The position numbers and the translations under genes are program-made. A stretch of DNA of 35,642 nucleotides from Actinomycetes bacterium. GTDB lineage: Bacteria > Actinomycetota > Acidimicrobiia > Acidimicrobiales > Microtrichaceae. This document shows positions 12,526 through 19,531 of the stretch, piece by piece (the stretch's first letter is position 1; every line of letters begins with the position of its first letter). The stretch is taken from positions 1 through 35,642 of the forward strand of contig JAEWED010000087.1 in NCBI GenBank assembly GCA_023389745.1. Direction: 5' to 3'. Under the pieces are notes generated by a model. It did not search any database and was not told where the DNA came from. It saw only the letters and a program-made list of their open reading frames with translations.

Positions 12526-12596
12526 GGTGCTCAAGGTCCCGCGAGGTGATCCCCGCGACACCTTGAGCACCGCGCCGACCATCGGCCGGCGCGGTG
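12526..12596 (-). terminator. Two overlapping, mutually exclusive hairpins
   Basis: Hairpin 1 pairs 12526-12537 with 12560-12571 (12 bp perfect). Hairpin 2 pairs 12568-12577 with 12587-12596 (10 bp perfect). They share four bases, so both cannot be complete at once. The pair lies between the stop at 12601 and the leader hairpin of the next gene. It may be a tandem terminator or an attenuator. Confidence 0.55.
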
Positions 12597-12600
12597 TCGT

Positions 12601-13425
12601 TCAGTCGCTCAAGTAGCAAACGAAACCCGCGGCGCACGCGGCGCCGTGCACGGTGGTCCCGCGGACACCTGACACTGTGAGAACGAGCCGCGGCACTGTC
12701 GCACCGTCGGCCGCGCCGCGTCGCGTGTCGCGGGTCGCGGTGAGTGTCGCTCCCCACCGCGCGCCTAGTTCGGTAAGCCGGTCGTAGAGGCGCGACGCGT
12801 CCGCGCCGCCGAAGTCATCGGCGATGAGAGTGACCGCGGTACAGTCACAGTTGGGCAGTCGCTCGCCACACGCGGTGTGCACTTCGTCCGCGATGTCGTC
12901 CGGCACATCGACGTAGTCGCCCAACTCGTCGGATCGGTCCAGCTCGCTCAACGCGTGCTCCAAAGTCCACGCGTCGTGCGACATCCCCGCGGCGCACTCG
13001 ACGATGATGTAGTCCGCGTGCTCGTGCTCCGCGTCGGCGTTGAGCAGTGTCATACCGTCACCCCAACATGGAAAGCGACCGGTCCAGTCGTTGCGACGCC
13101 GCGTCCACGCGTTGAGCGCATCGGCCATCGTCGAGAACGCATCGGCGTTGCAGTCGAGAGAGCCGGACGCCGCGATCGGCACACCGTTGAGCCAGACGTC
13201 GGCGTCCGAGTAGTTCGGTCCGCCGTGGATCACGTAGAACAGCGCACCTTCGTCGAGCGTTGTGCGCTGCCAAGTGATCACCTCGCCGATCGCCTCGCGG
13301 GAGCGGTCGATGTGGTCACCCGCGTGCTCGTCGTTGAGCGAGCAGTGAATCACCTCGCCATCGTTGAACGTCGCGGTCTGGTGGGTCGCTGGACACCGCG
13401 TCGCGTGCTCGTTGGTCTCGGTCAT
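12601..13425 (-). CDS. Acidic 274-aa protein of unknown function
   Basis: I chose the ATG at 13425 (MTETNEHATRCP), which has GAGGAGACACACC before it and the conserved leader hairpin at 13446-13463. A longer frame to 13497 would run through that hairpin. The protein is acidic with many Asp, nine or more cysteines including CGERLPNCDC, and a mixed alpha/beta look (VITWQRTTLDEGALFYVIHGG, YIIVECAAGMSHD). It is the first gene leftward of the divergent promoter region and so probably among the earliest expressed. No family recognised. Confidence 0.6.
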   Translation of the reverse strand: MTETNEHATRCPATHQTATFNDGEVIHCSLNDEHAGDHIDRSREAIGEVITWQRTTLDEGALFYVIHGGPNYSDADVWLNGVPIAASGSLDCNADAFSTMADALNAWTRRRNDWTGRFPCWGDGMTLLNADAEHEHADYIIVECAAGMSHDAWTLEHALSELDRSDELGDYVDVPDDIADEVHTACGERLPNCDCTAVTLIADDFGGADASRLYDRLTELGARWGATLTATRDTRRGAADGATVPRLVLTVSGVRGTTVHGAACAAGFVCYLSD

Positions 13426-13445
13426 GGTGTGTCTCCTCTCGTCGG

Positions 13446-13463
13446 CCGCGGGCCTATCCGCGG
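13446..13463 (-). promoter_or_regulatory. Conserved AUAGGC-loop leader hairpin (copy C)
   Basis: CCGCGG, loop ATAGGC, CCGCGG on the minus strand; the stem extends by at least one further G-C pair (13445/13464). It is followed by GACGAGAGGAGACA and the ATG at 13425. Confidence 0.65.
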
Positions 13464-13720
13464 CTCGGTCCGCCCATCGTACCAATCGTCTACCCATAGA
13501 TCAACTCATTTCCTCAACTCATTTCCACACCTACCCGCGTGCGCCCCGCATCCGCGCCCCATGCGCCCGTGTGCCGCGTCCGTCCGTCCGTCCGTCCGTC
13601 CGACGAGCTCGAGATCCCGGTTTGACCACCCCCCTCCCCCCCCGGCCCCCGGGTGGCGCAGGCTGCATCTGGGTGGGGGTCAGCGATCTCGGGATCGGGT
13701 TTCGGAATGGTTGATCCGGC
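13464..13720. promoter_or_regulatory. Divergent control region with motif copies and simple repeats
   Basis: The 309-nt gap between the leftward gene starting at 13425 and the rightward gene at 13735. It contains three clustered copies of the dispersed motif (GTCTACCCATA at 13488-13498, ATCAACTCATT at 13500-13510, CTCAACTCATT at 13513-13523). It also has six exact copies of GTCC (13578-13601) and a C-rich run (about 13624-13650). Promoters for both blocks must lie here. I could not place a confident leftward -35/-10 pair. Confidence 0.5.
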
Positions 13721-13737
13721 TATCGTGTCCACTCATG
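13721..13737 (+). promoter_or_regulatory. Leaderless-type start: TATCGT 8 nt before ATG
   Basis: TATCGT (13721-13726) fits the TANNNT -10 consensus and is followed by GTCCACTC and the ATG at 13735. No ribosome-binding site is present. The ATG is embedded in a copy of the dispersed motif (GTCCACTCATG, 13727-13737). Two other rightward transcription units have the same design. Confidence 0.45.
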
Positions 13738-14127
13738 GCATCCACTCATCGGGGCAAGCTGTCGGAAGTCGTGGTCCTCGTCGCCGGTCTCTGCGCCGGG
13801 ATCTGGCTGCTCGGTCACCTGGTCGAGCGCATCCTCGAGCAGCTCGGTGCGACGGTCGCCGAGGTGACCGAGCAGTCGTCCACCGCGGCGGCGACCGCCG
13901 TGAGTTCCGCGGTGAGCTCGGTGCTCGCGCCTCCGATTCAGGAACCGATCGCGGCTGATCGCGTCACCACCCTGCCGGTGTACGACGAGCCCGAGCAGTT
14001 CGAGGCCGTCGACCCGACGTTCGACCTACTCCCCGATCTGGAGGACCCCGCGTCGCGTGTCACGGTGCTGCGTCCGGGCGAGTCGCTGATCCCGAGCGCC
14101 GACGGCCACCGACCGCTCCCGGGCTGA
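13735..14127 (+). CDS. Membrane-anchored protein of unknown function, 130 aa
   Basis: First gene of the rightward block. Residues 10-30 (SEVVVLVAGLCAGIWLLGHLV) form one transmembrane helix. A Ser/Ala/Val-rich amphipathic stretch follows (STAAATAVSSAVSSVL), then an acidic, proline-rich tail. There is no ribosome-binding site, so translation probably begins leaderless. A holin or a minor virion membrane protein are possible, but the position upstream of the terminase genes does not favour either. No family recognised. Confidence 0.62.
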   Translation: MASTHRGKLSEVVVLVAGLCAGIWLLGHLVERILEQLGATVAEVTEQSSTAAATAVSSAVSSVLAPPIQEPIAADRVTTLPVYDEPEQFEAVDPTFDLLPDLEDPASRVTVLRPGESLIPSADGHRPLPG

Positions 14128-14408
14128 TGGCGCGCAAGTCCGCGACCAAGCCGGCGCCGGAGCCCGAGGTCGATGAGCTGATCGAGATCGACGGCACGAT
14201 CTACGAGGCGGTCGCCGACTTCCCCGCCCACTTCATGTCCCAGTCGAGCGCCCGCGTCGGTGGTGGCTTCGAGGTGAAGCTCGGCGTGCCGATGGAAGGC
14301 CGCAACGAGGTGTTCTCCCTGATGGAGACCGCGGGCGAGATGCTGCACCTGGTCGCGTTCCGTCGGGTGATCGACGACGGCTACGAGCTCGAGGGCGACG
14401 GTGGCTGA
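14127..14408 (+). CDS. Hypothetical 93-aa protein upstream of the terminase genes
   Basis: The ATG shares one base with the preceding stop (TGATG). It begins with a basic, proline-rich segment (MARKSATKPAPEPEVDEL), then a beta-like domain with IEIDGTIYEAVADFP and FEVKLGVPM, then a helix LMETAGEMLHLVAFRRVIDD. The layout resembles small head-tail or connector proteins seen near terminases, but no family is certain. It overlaps the next gene by 8 nt. Confidence 0.6.
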   Translation: MARKSATKPAPEPEVDELIEIDGTIYEAVADFPAHFMSQSSARVGGGFEVKLGVPMEGRNEVFSLMETAGEMLHLVAFRRVIDDGYELEGDGG

Positions 14409-14868
14409 GATCGACCCGATGGAGGTGCTCGAGCTCGTCGACGACGACGCGCTCGACAGCATCCGCGCCGAAGCAGCCGAGATCGTGCAGCTCATGTTGA
14501 CCTCGGCGAAGCGGACGCTCGTCGCGGGCACGCCGTCGGACAAGGCGATGCTGACCAAGTCGGTGCTGCCAGCGATCCTGCGCGAGATGAAGCAGGCCAA
14601 GGAGGACGACGGCCTGGCCGAGTTGCGCGAGCAGCACGCGGCGATGATGGAGGAAGTCCGCGAGGGTCTCCGTGGCCCCGCCGCCCGGTCGTTCGAGGAG
14701 CAGACCGAGTACCAGCGTTCGGTCATCGGCAACGCTCCCACCCTCGACGACGCGCCGACAACGAAGCGCGTCCCCGCGAAGAAGGTCGAGAAGAAGCCGG
14801 CGAAGAAGGCCCCCGCGAAGAAGGCCCCCGCGCGGAAGTCGGCGACCAGTTCGCGGAGCCGGGCGTGA
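14401..14868 (+). CDS. Terminase small subunit-like protein with H1-like tail, 155 aa
   Basis: GTG start inside the end of the preceding gene (8-nt overlap). It sits directly before the large terminase (4-nt GTGA overlap), the usual place for the small subunit. The body is helical (MLTKSVLPAILREMKQAKED, LREQHAAMMEEVREGL). The tail from about residue 118 is Lys/Ala/Pro-rich (KKPAKKAPAKKAPARK), able to bind DNA. I see no clear helix-turn-helix at the N-terminus, so the small-terminase call is from position, size and helical make-up. Confidence 0.5.
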   Translation: MAEIDPMEVLELVDDDALDSIRAEAAEIVQLMLTSAKRTLVAGTPSDKAMLTKSVLPAILREMKQAKEDDGLAELREQHAAMMEEVREGLRGPAARSFEEQTEYQRSVIGNAPTLDDAPTTKRVPAKKVEKKPAKKAPAKKAPARKSATSSRSRA

Positions 14869-16463
14869 TCCTGCCGTCGCTGGTCGGCCAGCTCTCCATC
14901 AAGAACAAGCGGATGCAGGTCGTCCGGTTCCAGCCGAACTGGGCGCAGCTCCGCTACCTCGAGATCGCCGAGCATCAGCTCAACAACTCGGGCCGTATCC
15001 GCATCATCGTGTTGAAGGCCCGGCAGCTCGGCATCAGCACCGTCACCGAGGCCCTCGCGTTCTCCCTCGCGTGGGTGTTCCACGGCTACCGCGTGACGGT
15101 CCTCGCTCACGAGATCCCCGCGTCGCAGAACCTCCTCGAGATGACGCACCGCTACTGGGAGACGTACCCGTACCACCGGCTCTACACCCCGAAGTACCTC
15201 TCGAAGAACGACATCGGGTGGAAGGAGACCGGCTCGGCGCTCAAGGTGGCGACCGCCGGCAACCGCGGCGCGGGTCGCTCGTCCACCACCCACTTCCTGC
15301 ACGCCTCCGAGGTGGCCTTCTACCCGGACCCCAAGGCCGTGATGCTCGGCCAGACCCAGACCATCCCCGAGGAGTTCGGGTCCGCGGTCGTGCTCGAGTC
15401 CACCGCGAACGGCCGCGGCAACTACTTCCACGAGGAGTGGCTCAAGGCCGAGCAGGGGGAGACCGAGTTCGCGCCGCTGTTCCTGCCGTGGTGGGAGCAC
15501 TACGAGTACCGCGCGTCGTACCTCGGCATGAGCTACAAGCTCGGCACCCTCGACGACGAGGAGAAGATCCTCCGACGCATGGGGCTCGACGACGACCAGC
15601 TCGCGTGGCGCCGGTGGATGATCGCGAACAAGTGCGGCGGCGACGTCCTCATGTTCATGCAGGAGTACCCCGCGACCCCCGAAGAGGCGTTCCTCGCGAC
15701 CGGCCTCAACGTGTTCCCCGGCGAGCACCTGCGTGCGTGCTACAAGCAGGAGCCCGGCGTGCGCGGCATGCTCATCCGCGACGGTGACCGTGTCGAGTTC
15801 AAGACGGCGTCCGACGGTCCCCTCACGCTGTTCCGCAAGCCGGTCGACGACTTCGACTGGGGCCAGTACATGGTGGCCGGCGACCCGACGCGCACCGTGA
15901 AGGGCGACCCCGCGTGCGCCCAGGTGTTGAACCGCCGGACCATGGAGCAGGTCGCCGTGTGGCGCGGGCGCATCGACCCCGTGCAGTTCGGCGAGGAGCT
16001 GTTCAAGCTCGGCATGTTCTTCAACGAGGCGACGGTCACCACCGAGATCACCGGCCCTGGTTTCGGCACCATCGGGCGCCTCGTCGGCATGAACTACCCG
16101 AAGGTCTGGCAGCGCCAGGTCCGCGCTGACAAGACGCCCGGCGAGATCATGCAGGACACCTACGGCTGGGCGACGACGCTCCAGACCAAGCAGCTCGCGG
16201 TCTCCTGGCTCATCCGCCACGTCATCGACCACTCGGTCACCATCCACGACCGCAAGACGTACGACGAGATGTCGAACTACGTGACGCTCGAGGGCGGCGG
16301 CTACGGCAACGGCAACGGCGAGGAGCACGACGACACCGTCATGTCGATGGCCGTCGGTGTGACCTGCCACGTGATGGACACCCCACTGGCCGCGTACGGC
16401 GCGGAGACCGCGGGGATGACCGACGAGTTCGTATCAGCAGCCAACGAATGGAGCTACGCGTGA
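14865..16463 (+). CDS. terL: Terminase large subunit (packaging ATPase and nuclease)
   Basis: 532 aa. The ATPase domain has the terminase-type Walker A KARQLGIST (residues 51-59), Walker B ending in HASE (catalytic Glu about 149) and coupling motif LESTANG (about 177-183). The nuclease domain has AGDPTR with Asp340 and HDDT (488-491), which hold the metal ions. It drives DNA into the prohead and cuts it to length. The GTG start overlaps the preceding stop as GTGA. It is followed by the Acb2-like gene with a matching overlap. Length and motifs are complete. Confidence 0.93.
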   Translation: MILPSLVGQLSIKNKRMQVVRFQPNWAQLRYLEIAEHQLNNSGRIRIIVLKARQLGISTVTEALAFSLAWVFHGYRVTVLAHEIPASQNLLEMTHRYWETYPYHRLYTPKYLSKNDIGWKETGSALKVATAGNRGAGRSSTTHFLHASEVAFYPDPKAVMLGQTQTIPEEFGSAVVLESTANGRGNYFHEEWLKAEQGETEFAPLFLPWWEHYEYRASYLGMSYKLGTLDDEEKILRRMGLDDDQLAWRRWMIANKCGGDVLMFMQEYPATPEEAFLATGLNVFPGEHLRACYKQEPGVRGMLIRDGDRVEFKTASDGPLTLFRKPVDDFDWGQYMVAGDPTRTVKGDPACAQVLNRRTMEQVAVWRGRIDPVQFGEELFKLGMFFNEATVTTEITGPGFGTIGRLVGMNYPKVWQRQVRADKTPGEIMQDTYGWATTLQTKQLAVSWLIRHVIDHSVTIHDRKTYDEMSNYVTLEGGGYGNGNGEEHDDTVMSMAVGVTCHVMDTPLAAYGAETAGMTDEFVSAANEWSYA

Positions 16464-16705
16464 GTGCACCAGGTCAGTACAGCGACGAGGCGCAGAAGGC
16501 CGAGATCGTCCGCGCCCTCACCAACCAGGCACCGAGCCCCGAGCAGGTCGAGCGCATCGAGCTCGTCCGGCAGTGCTCGAAGGCCCTCGGCATCGCGATC
16601 GTCGAGAACTGCCCGGCGTCGGCCGACCGCACCACCGCGCTGCGCGAGCTCCGGCTCACGACGATGTGGGCCGTCGCGTCGATCGTGCTCGAGGAGCCGA
16701 CGTGA
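16460..16705 (+). CDS. Acb2/Tad1-like protein, candidate anti-CBASS cyclic-nucleotide sponge
   Basis: 81 aa starting at the GTG (16460) that gives a GTGA overlap with terL; an ATG at 16448 would add four residues. The two-helix pattern is that of the Acb2/Tad1 hairpin family: an N-terminal charged helix (PSPEQVERIELVRQCSKALGI), a loop with CPASADR, then TALRELRLTTMWAVASIVL, which matches the family's Ser/Ala-L-x-x-L-x-x-A-x-W-A signature closely. Characterised relatives bind cyclic di- or trinucleotides and so stop CBASS defence from firing. I recognise this by pattern memory. The key binding residues were not verified. Confidence 0.68.
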   Translation: MSAPGQYSDEAQKAEIVRALTNQAPSPEQVERIELVRQCSKALGIAIVENCPASADRTTALRELRLTTMWAVASIVLEEPT

Positions 16706-16935
16706 AGGTGTTGAAGTGGATGCGCTTCGAGCTGTGGTGGCTCTGGTTGAAGATGACCCGCAGGTACCACACTTGCCCGACTTGTTACGTGGACCTGCGC
16801 CTCGAGGGGTGCGAGTGCGTGGTCTGCGTCCTGTGTCACCGCCAGGTGTTCGAGTTCGACGCTATGGGTGCTGGTTCGGATGCACTTTGCCTCCAATGCT
16901 GCGGCATCGAGCCCTGTTTCGGGGTGGCGGTCTGA
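16702..16935 (+). CDS. Cysteine-rich zinc protein, 77 aa
   Basis: GTG start overlapping the previous stop (GTGA). A short Trp-rich amphipathic helix (WMRFELWWLWLKM, residues 6-18) may touch the membrane. Then come CPTC, GCECVVCVLC and later CLQCCGIEPC: about ten cysteines in 77 residues, enough for two zinc sites. No enzyme motif. It forms a mini-cluster with two other zinc-ribbon genes between terL and the portal. Confidence 0.6.
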   Translation: MKVLKWMRFELWWLWLKMTRRYHTCPTCYVDLRLEGCECVVCVLCHRQVFEFDAMGAGSDALCLQCCGIEPCFGVAV

Positions 16936-17054
16936 TGTTCCGTTGGATCATCTGCTGCTTCCTGGGGCACACCTACCCCCTCGCGTCGTGGACCCGTGGG
17001 TTCACCTACACCGAGTGCCGCCGCTGCGGCCACCACGAGAGGATTCGATCCTGA
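16935..17054 (+). CDS. Tiny zinc-motif protein, 39 aa
   Basis: The ATG and the stop share bases with both neighbours (TGATG at each end). It reads MFRWIICCFLGHTYPLASW, then CRRCGH near the end. C..LGH..(about 20)..CRRCG matches the small phage family DUF1660-like, which is annotated only as hypothetical zinc-binding. The function is unknown. The codon pattern and double coupling support that it is a real gene despite its size. Confidence 0.55.
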   Translation: MFRWIICCFLGHTYPLASWTRGFTYTECRRCGHHERIRS

Positions 17055-17383
17055 TGGCTCTCTACAGCTACCGCTGCCCCGAGTGCGGGTACCCGCGCGT
17101 TGTCAACGAGTCGATCGAGGAGCACGGCACCAACCCGCCGCCGATCTGCCCGTCGTGCACGTTGGTCCTCAAGCGCGACTACCGCGAGGACAAGCCGCAG
17201 CCGGCGCCGATGTGGCCCGAGCACATGAACCCGTCGACGGGCACCGTGGTCCGCTCTCGCCGGCAGCTGCAGGACGACATGGACCGGGGTGCCGCAGAGC
17301 TGTTTGACCGCACGGGCATCGAGTCGCGCCCGGTGGTCGTCGATCACGCGGACCTGCCGTCGATGCGGCCCGAGCTCGCCTGA
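17054..17383 (+). CDS. FmdB-type zinc-ribbon protein, 109 aa
   Basis: The start, MALYSYRCPECG, then CPSC about 24 residues later, is the FmdB-like zinc-ribbon layout (aromatic-rich start and two CxxC pairs). The rest is charged and lacks a known domain. FmdB-like proteins are often called putative regulators, but no action has been shown for phage versions. The ATG shares a base with the preceding stop. It ends the terL transcript before the promoter at 17396-17425. Confidence 0.68.
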   Translation: MALYSYRCPECGYPRVVNESIEEHGTNPPPICPSCTLVLKRDYREDKPQPAPMWPEHMNPSTGTVVRSRRQLQDDMDRGAAELFDRTGIESRPVVVDHADLPSMRPELA

Positions 17384-17395
17384 TCTCCCTATCTG

Positions 17396-17425
17396 ATCCA
17401 CCTACCGCGGTACCATCCACCCATG
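17396..17425 (+). promoter_or_regulatory. Portal promoter with motif copies and leaderless-type -10
   Basis: TACCAT (17411-17416) lies 6 nt before the portal ATG at 17423 with no ribosome-binding site. Two copies of the dispersed motif flank it (ATCCACCTACC 17396-17406; ATCCACCCATG 17415-17425). Positions 17403-17415 (TACCGCGGTACCA) are identical to 8267-8279 in the repeat region, so a shared regulator is possible. Confidence 0.5.
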
Positions 17426-19267
17426 GCGCTCACGATGGACCCTGCGGTGACGGACCCCACCTCCGATCCGAGCACCCCCGTCGCGCCGCCTGAGCTCGCC
17501 ACGGACGACACAGCACCCGACGCACCCCCGGACCTGCCGAAGATCCGCAAGCCGGTCTACGACGCCGCGAAGGTGAGCCGGGTCCGCGAGCTGTTCCAAC
17601 GGTCCCGCGCGTGGCGCACCCCGCTGTTCACCCAGTGGGTGCGCAACTACGAGGTGGTGCACAACCGCGTGTGGTCGACGCGCCGGCGTGAGGATCTCCC
17701 CTCGCCGAAGCCCCCGGAGATCTACCCCATCGTCCGCAAGATCGTCGCGTGGCAGACCGACTCGGCACCGTCGATCGAAGTGATGCCCGCCGCGGACCCG
17801 CACAGCGACACCTACATGGCGCAGTGGAACATCTCGCAGGATCTCCGCACTGCCCTCCGCGCCGCGCAGCACACCAACGACTGGGACCAGGAGTTCCACA
17901 AGTTCTTCTGGGACCAGGGCGTCTACGGCGTCGGCATCCTCAAGACGTACTGGGACCAGTCGCTCCACCAGGGCATCGGCGACGTGGCCCTCAAGCGGGT
18001 CGATCCGTTCACCTTCTACTGGGACCCCGACGCGACCGACACGAAGGACGCGCGGTGGCTGATCGAAGTCCAGGAGGTGAACTCCGACGACCTCGAGACA
18101 CGGTTCCCGGGGGCGCTCGAGGTGGTCGGCACCGCGTCCGGCGTCGACGAAGCTGACCGCGGGCCCTCGATCGTGGGTGAACCGCGCGGGTCCCAGCCGA
18201 AGGCGAACCCTGGCCCGATGGCCGGCATCGCGAACGAGGGCTACGGCCTGCCCGGTCAGACCCGCTATGGCCGCATGGGCGAGGCTGACATCGACTCGGA
18301 TCGCCACCTGATCCTCGAGTGCTGGTGGAAGCGTGTCACTCCCGAGGGGCAGCGCTGGTGGGTCACCATCGTGTGCGGCAACGCGGTGCTCAAGGAGCTG
18401 CCGGCGTCCGACATGTGGGGCCATGGTGAACAGCCCTACGAGCGTGGTGTCCCGCTCGACGAGGGTGAGTTCGTCACCATGTCGCTCGTCGAGTTCCTCA
18501 CGCCGATGCAGCAGTCGATCAACCGCATCCTCGCGTCGATCGAGAACAACATCGACCTGGTGGGCAACCCGGTGCTGCTCGAGGACGTCCGCGCGGGGCT
18601 GTCGCGCACCGCGATCGTCAACCGCCCCGGTCAGCGCCTCCCGAAGAACAACGGTTCCGAGGTCCGCTGGCTCGACCCGCCGCAGATGCACCCGCAGATC
18701 GCCATGCAGATCGTCGACTTCTACGTGGGCGAGATGGAGCGCATCAGTGGCCTGTCCGCGATCGTGCGCGGCGCGACCCCGACCGGCCGCAACGCGCAGG
18801 GCGTCCTCGACTCGGTGCAGGAGTCCGCGTTCGTCGACATCCGCATGACGCTGCGCAACTTCGAGTTCATGGCCCGTCGCCTCGGCAACAAGGCTGCCGC
18901 TCTGATCGCCGAGTTCTACGACGCCGAACGGGTCATCACCTTCCTCGGGCCGACCGGCGAGCAGATGACCTCGGCGCTCCGAGCGAAGCACTTCTACGTG
19001 CCGGACCGGAACTCCGACAGCCCGTCGCCGATCCGCTTCGCGCTGCACGTGAAGGCCGGCTCGACGACCCCGACCTCGCGCCAGGTGCGTGCCGCCGAGG
19101 CCGACACCTTGTTCGCGATGGGCGCGATCGACGGTGAGGCCGTGCTGCAGGAGCACGACTTCCCGAACTGGCCGACGGTCGCCGCGCGGATGCGTGAGCA
19201 GCAGGCCCAGGCCGGAACCCTCGGACAACCACCAGGCGCACGCGCCGCAGCAGGGAGAACATCATGA
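17423..19267 (+). CDS. Portal protein
   Basis: 614 aa. The size, position between the terminase and capsid genes and domain character fit a portal. The N-terminus is proline/acid-rich. Then come WDQGVYGVGILKTYWD and VDPFTFYWDPDA (about residues 175-215), and a C-terminal helical part with TPMQQSINRILASIENNID and NAQGVLDSVQESA. The longer insert-like region (about 225-290) resembles large P22-like or podoviral portals. The portal forms the dodecameric DNA channel at one capsid vertex and binds terminase during packaging. The start has a -10 box 6 nt upstream instead of a ribosome-binding site. It overlaps the next gene as ATGA. Confidence 0.85.
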   Translation: MALTMDPAVTDPTSDPSTPVAPPELATDDTAPDAPPDLPKIRKPVYDAAKVSRVRELFQRSRAWRTPLFTQWVRNYEVVHNRVWSTRRREDLPSPKPPEIYPIVRKIVAWQTDSAPSIEVMPAADPHSDTYMAQWNISQDLRTALRAAQHTNDWDQEFHKFFWDQGVYGVGILKTYWDQSLHQGIGDVALKRVDPFTFYWDPDATDTKDARWLIEVQEVNSDDLETRFPGALEVVGTASGVDEADRGPSIVGEPRGSQPKANPGPMAGIANEGYGLPGQTRYGRMGEADIDSDRHLILECWWKRVTPEGQRWWVTIVCGNAVLKELPASDMWGHGEQPYERGVPLDEGEFVTMSLVEFLTPMQQSINRILASIENNIDLVGNPVLLEDVRAGLSRTAIVNRPGQRLPKNNGSEVRWLDPPQMHPQIAMQIVDFYVGEMERISGLSAIVRGATPTGRNAQGVLDSVQESAFVDIRMTLRNFEFMARRLGNKAAALIAEFYDAERVITFLGPTGEQMTSALRAKHFYVPDRNSDSPSPIRFALHVKAGSTTPTSRQVRAAEADTLFAMGAIDGEAVLQEHDFPNWPTVAARMREQQAQAGTLGQPPGARAAAGRTS

Positions 19268-19524
19268 GAACCGAAGCAGTCACCGTCGGCACCACCGCCG
19301 TGAAGCTCGCCGAGGGCGGCATCCCGGCGATCCCGAACGCGGTCGCGGTGCAGGTGCCCTCCGGTGGGTCGACGATCTACGTCGGCGGCGCGGACGTCAC
19401 GGTCAACAACGGCATCGCGGTGTCCGCCGGCGCGATCTTCACCGTCGACCTGATGGCCGACGAGCTCTGGGGCGTCATCGGGGCCAGCACCCAAGAAGTC
19501 CGCGTCATGCGGCGCCACGACTGA
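19264..19524 (+). CDS. Small beta-rich virion protein, 86 aa
   Basis: The ATG overlaps the portal stop as ATGA. It is almost all beta by eye: VTVGTTAVKLA, VAVQVPSGGSTIYVGG, AIFTVDLMADELWGVIG. The YVGGADVT...NG...G..F..DL..DELWG pattern recurs in small proteins downstream of portals in other actinophages, though they have no assigned role. A decoration or head-fibre base is plausible from position. No cysteine or signal sequence. Confidence 0.65.
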   Translation: MRTEAVTVGTTAVKLAEGGIPAIPNAVAVQVPSGGSTIYVGGADVTVNNGIAVSAGAIFTVDLMADELWGVIGASTQEVRVMRRHD

Positions 19525-19531
19525 GCTGACC

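Noticed and set aside
13938..16370. 810-codon open frame on the minus strand opposite the terminase genes
   Set aside because: The plus strand carries the terminase with all motifs. The minus-frame protein is a low-complexity Arg/Val/Leu/Glu-rich antisense product of GC-rich codons.
17402..19228. 608-codon open frame on the minus strand
   Set aside because: It is antisense to the portal gene, with no recognisable domain.
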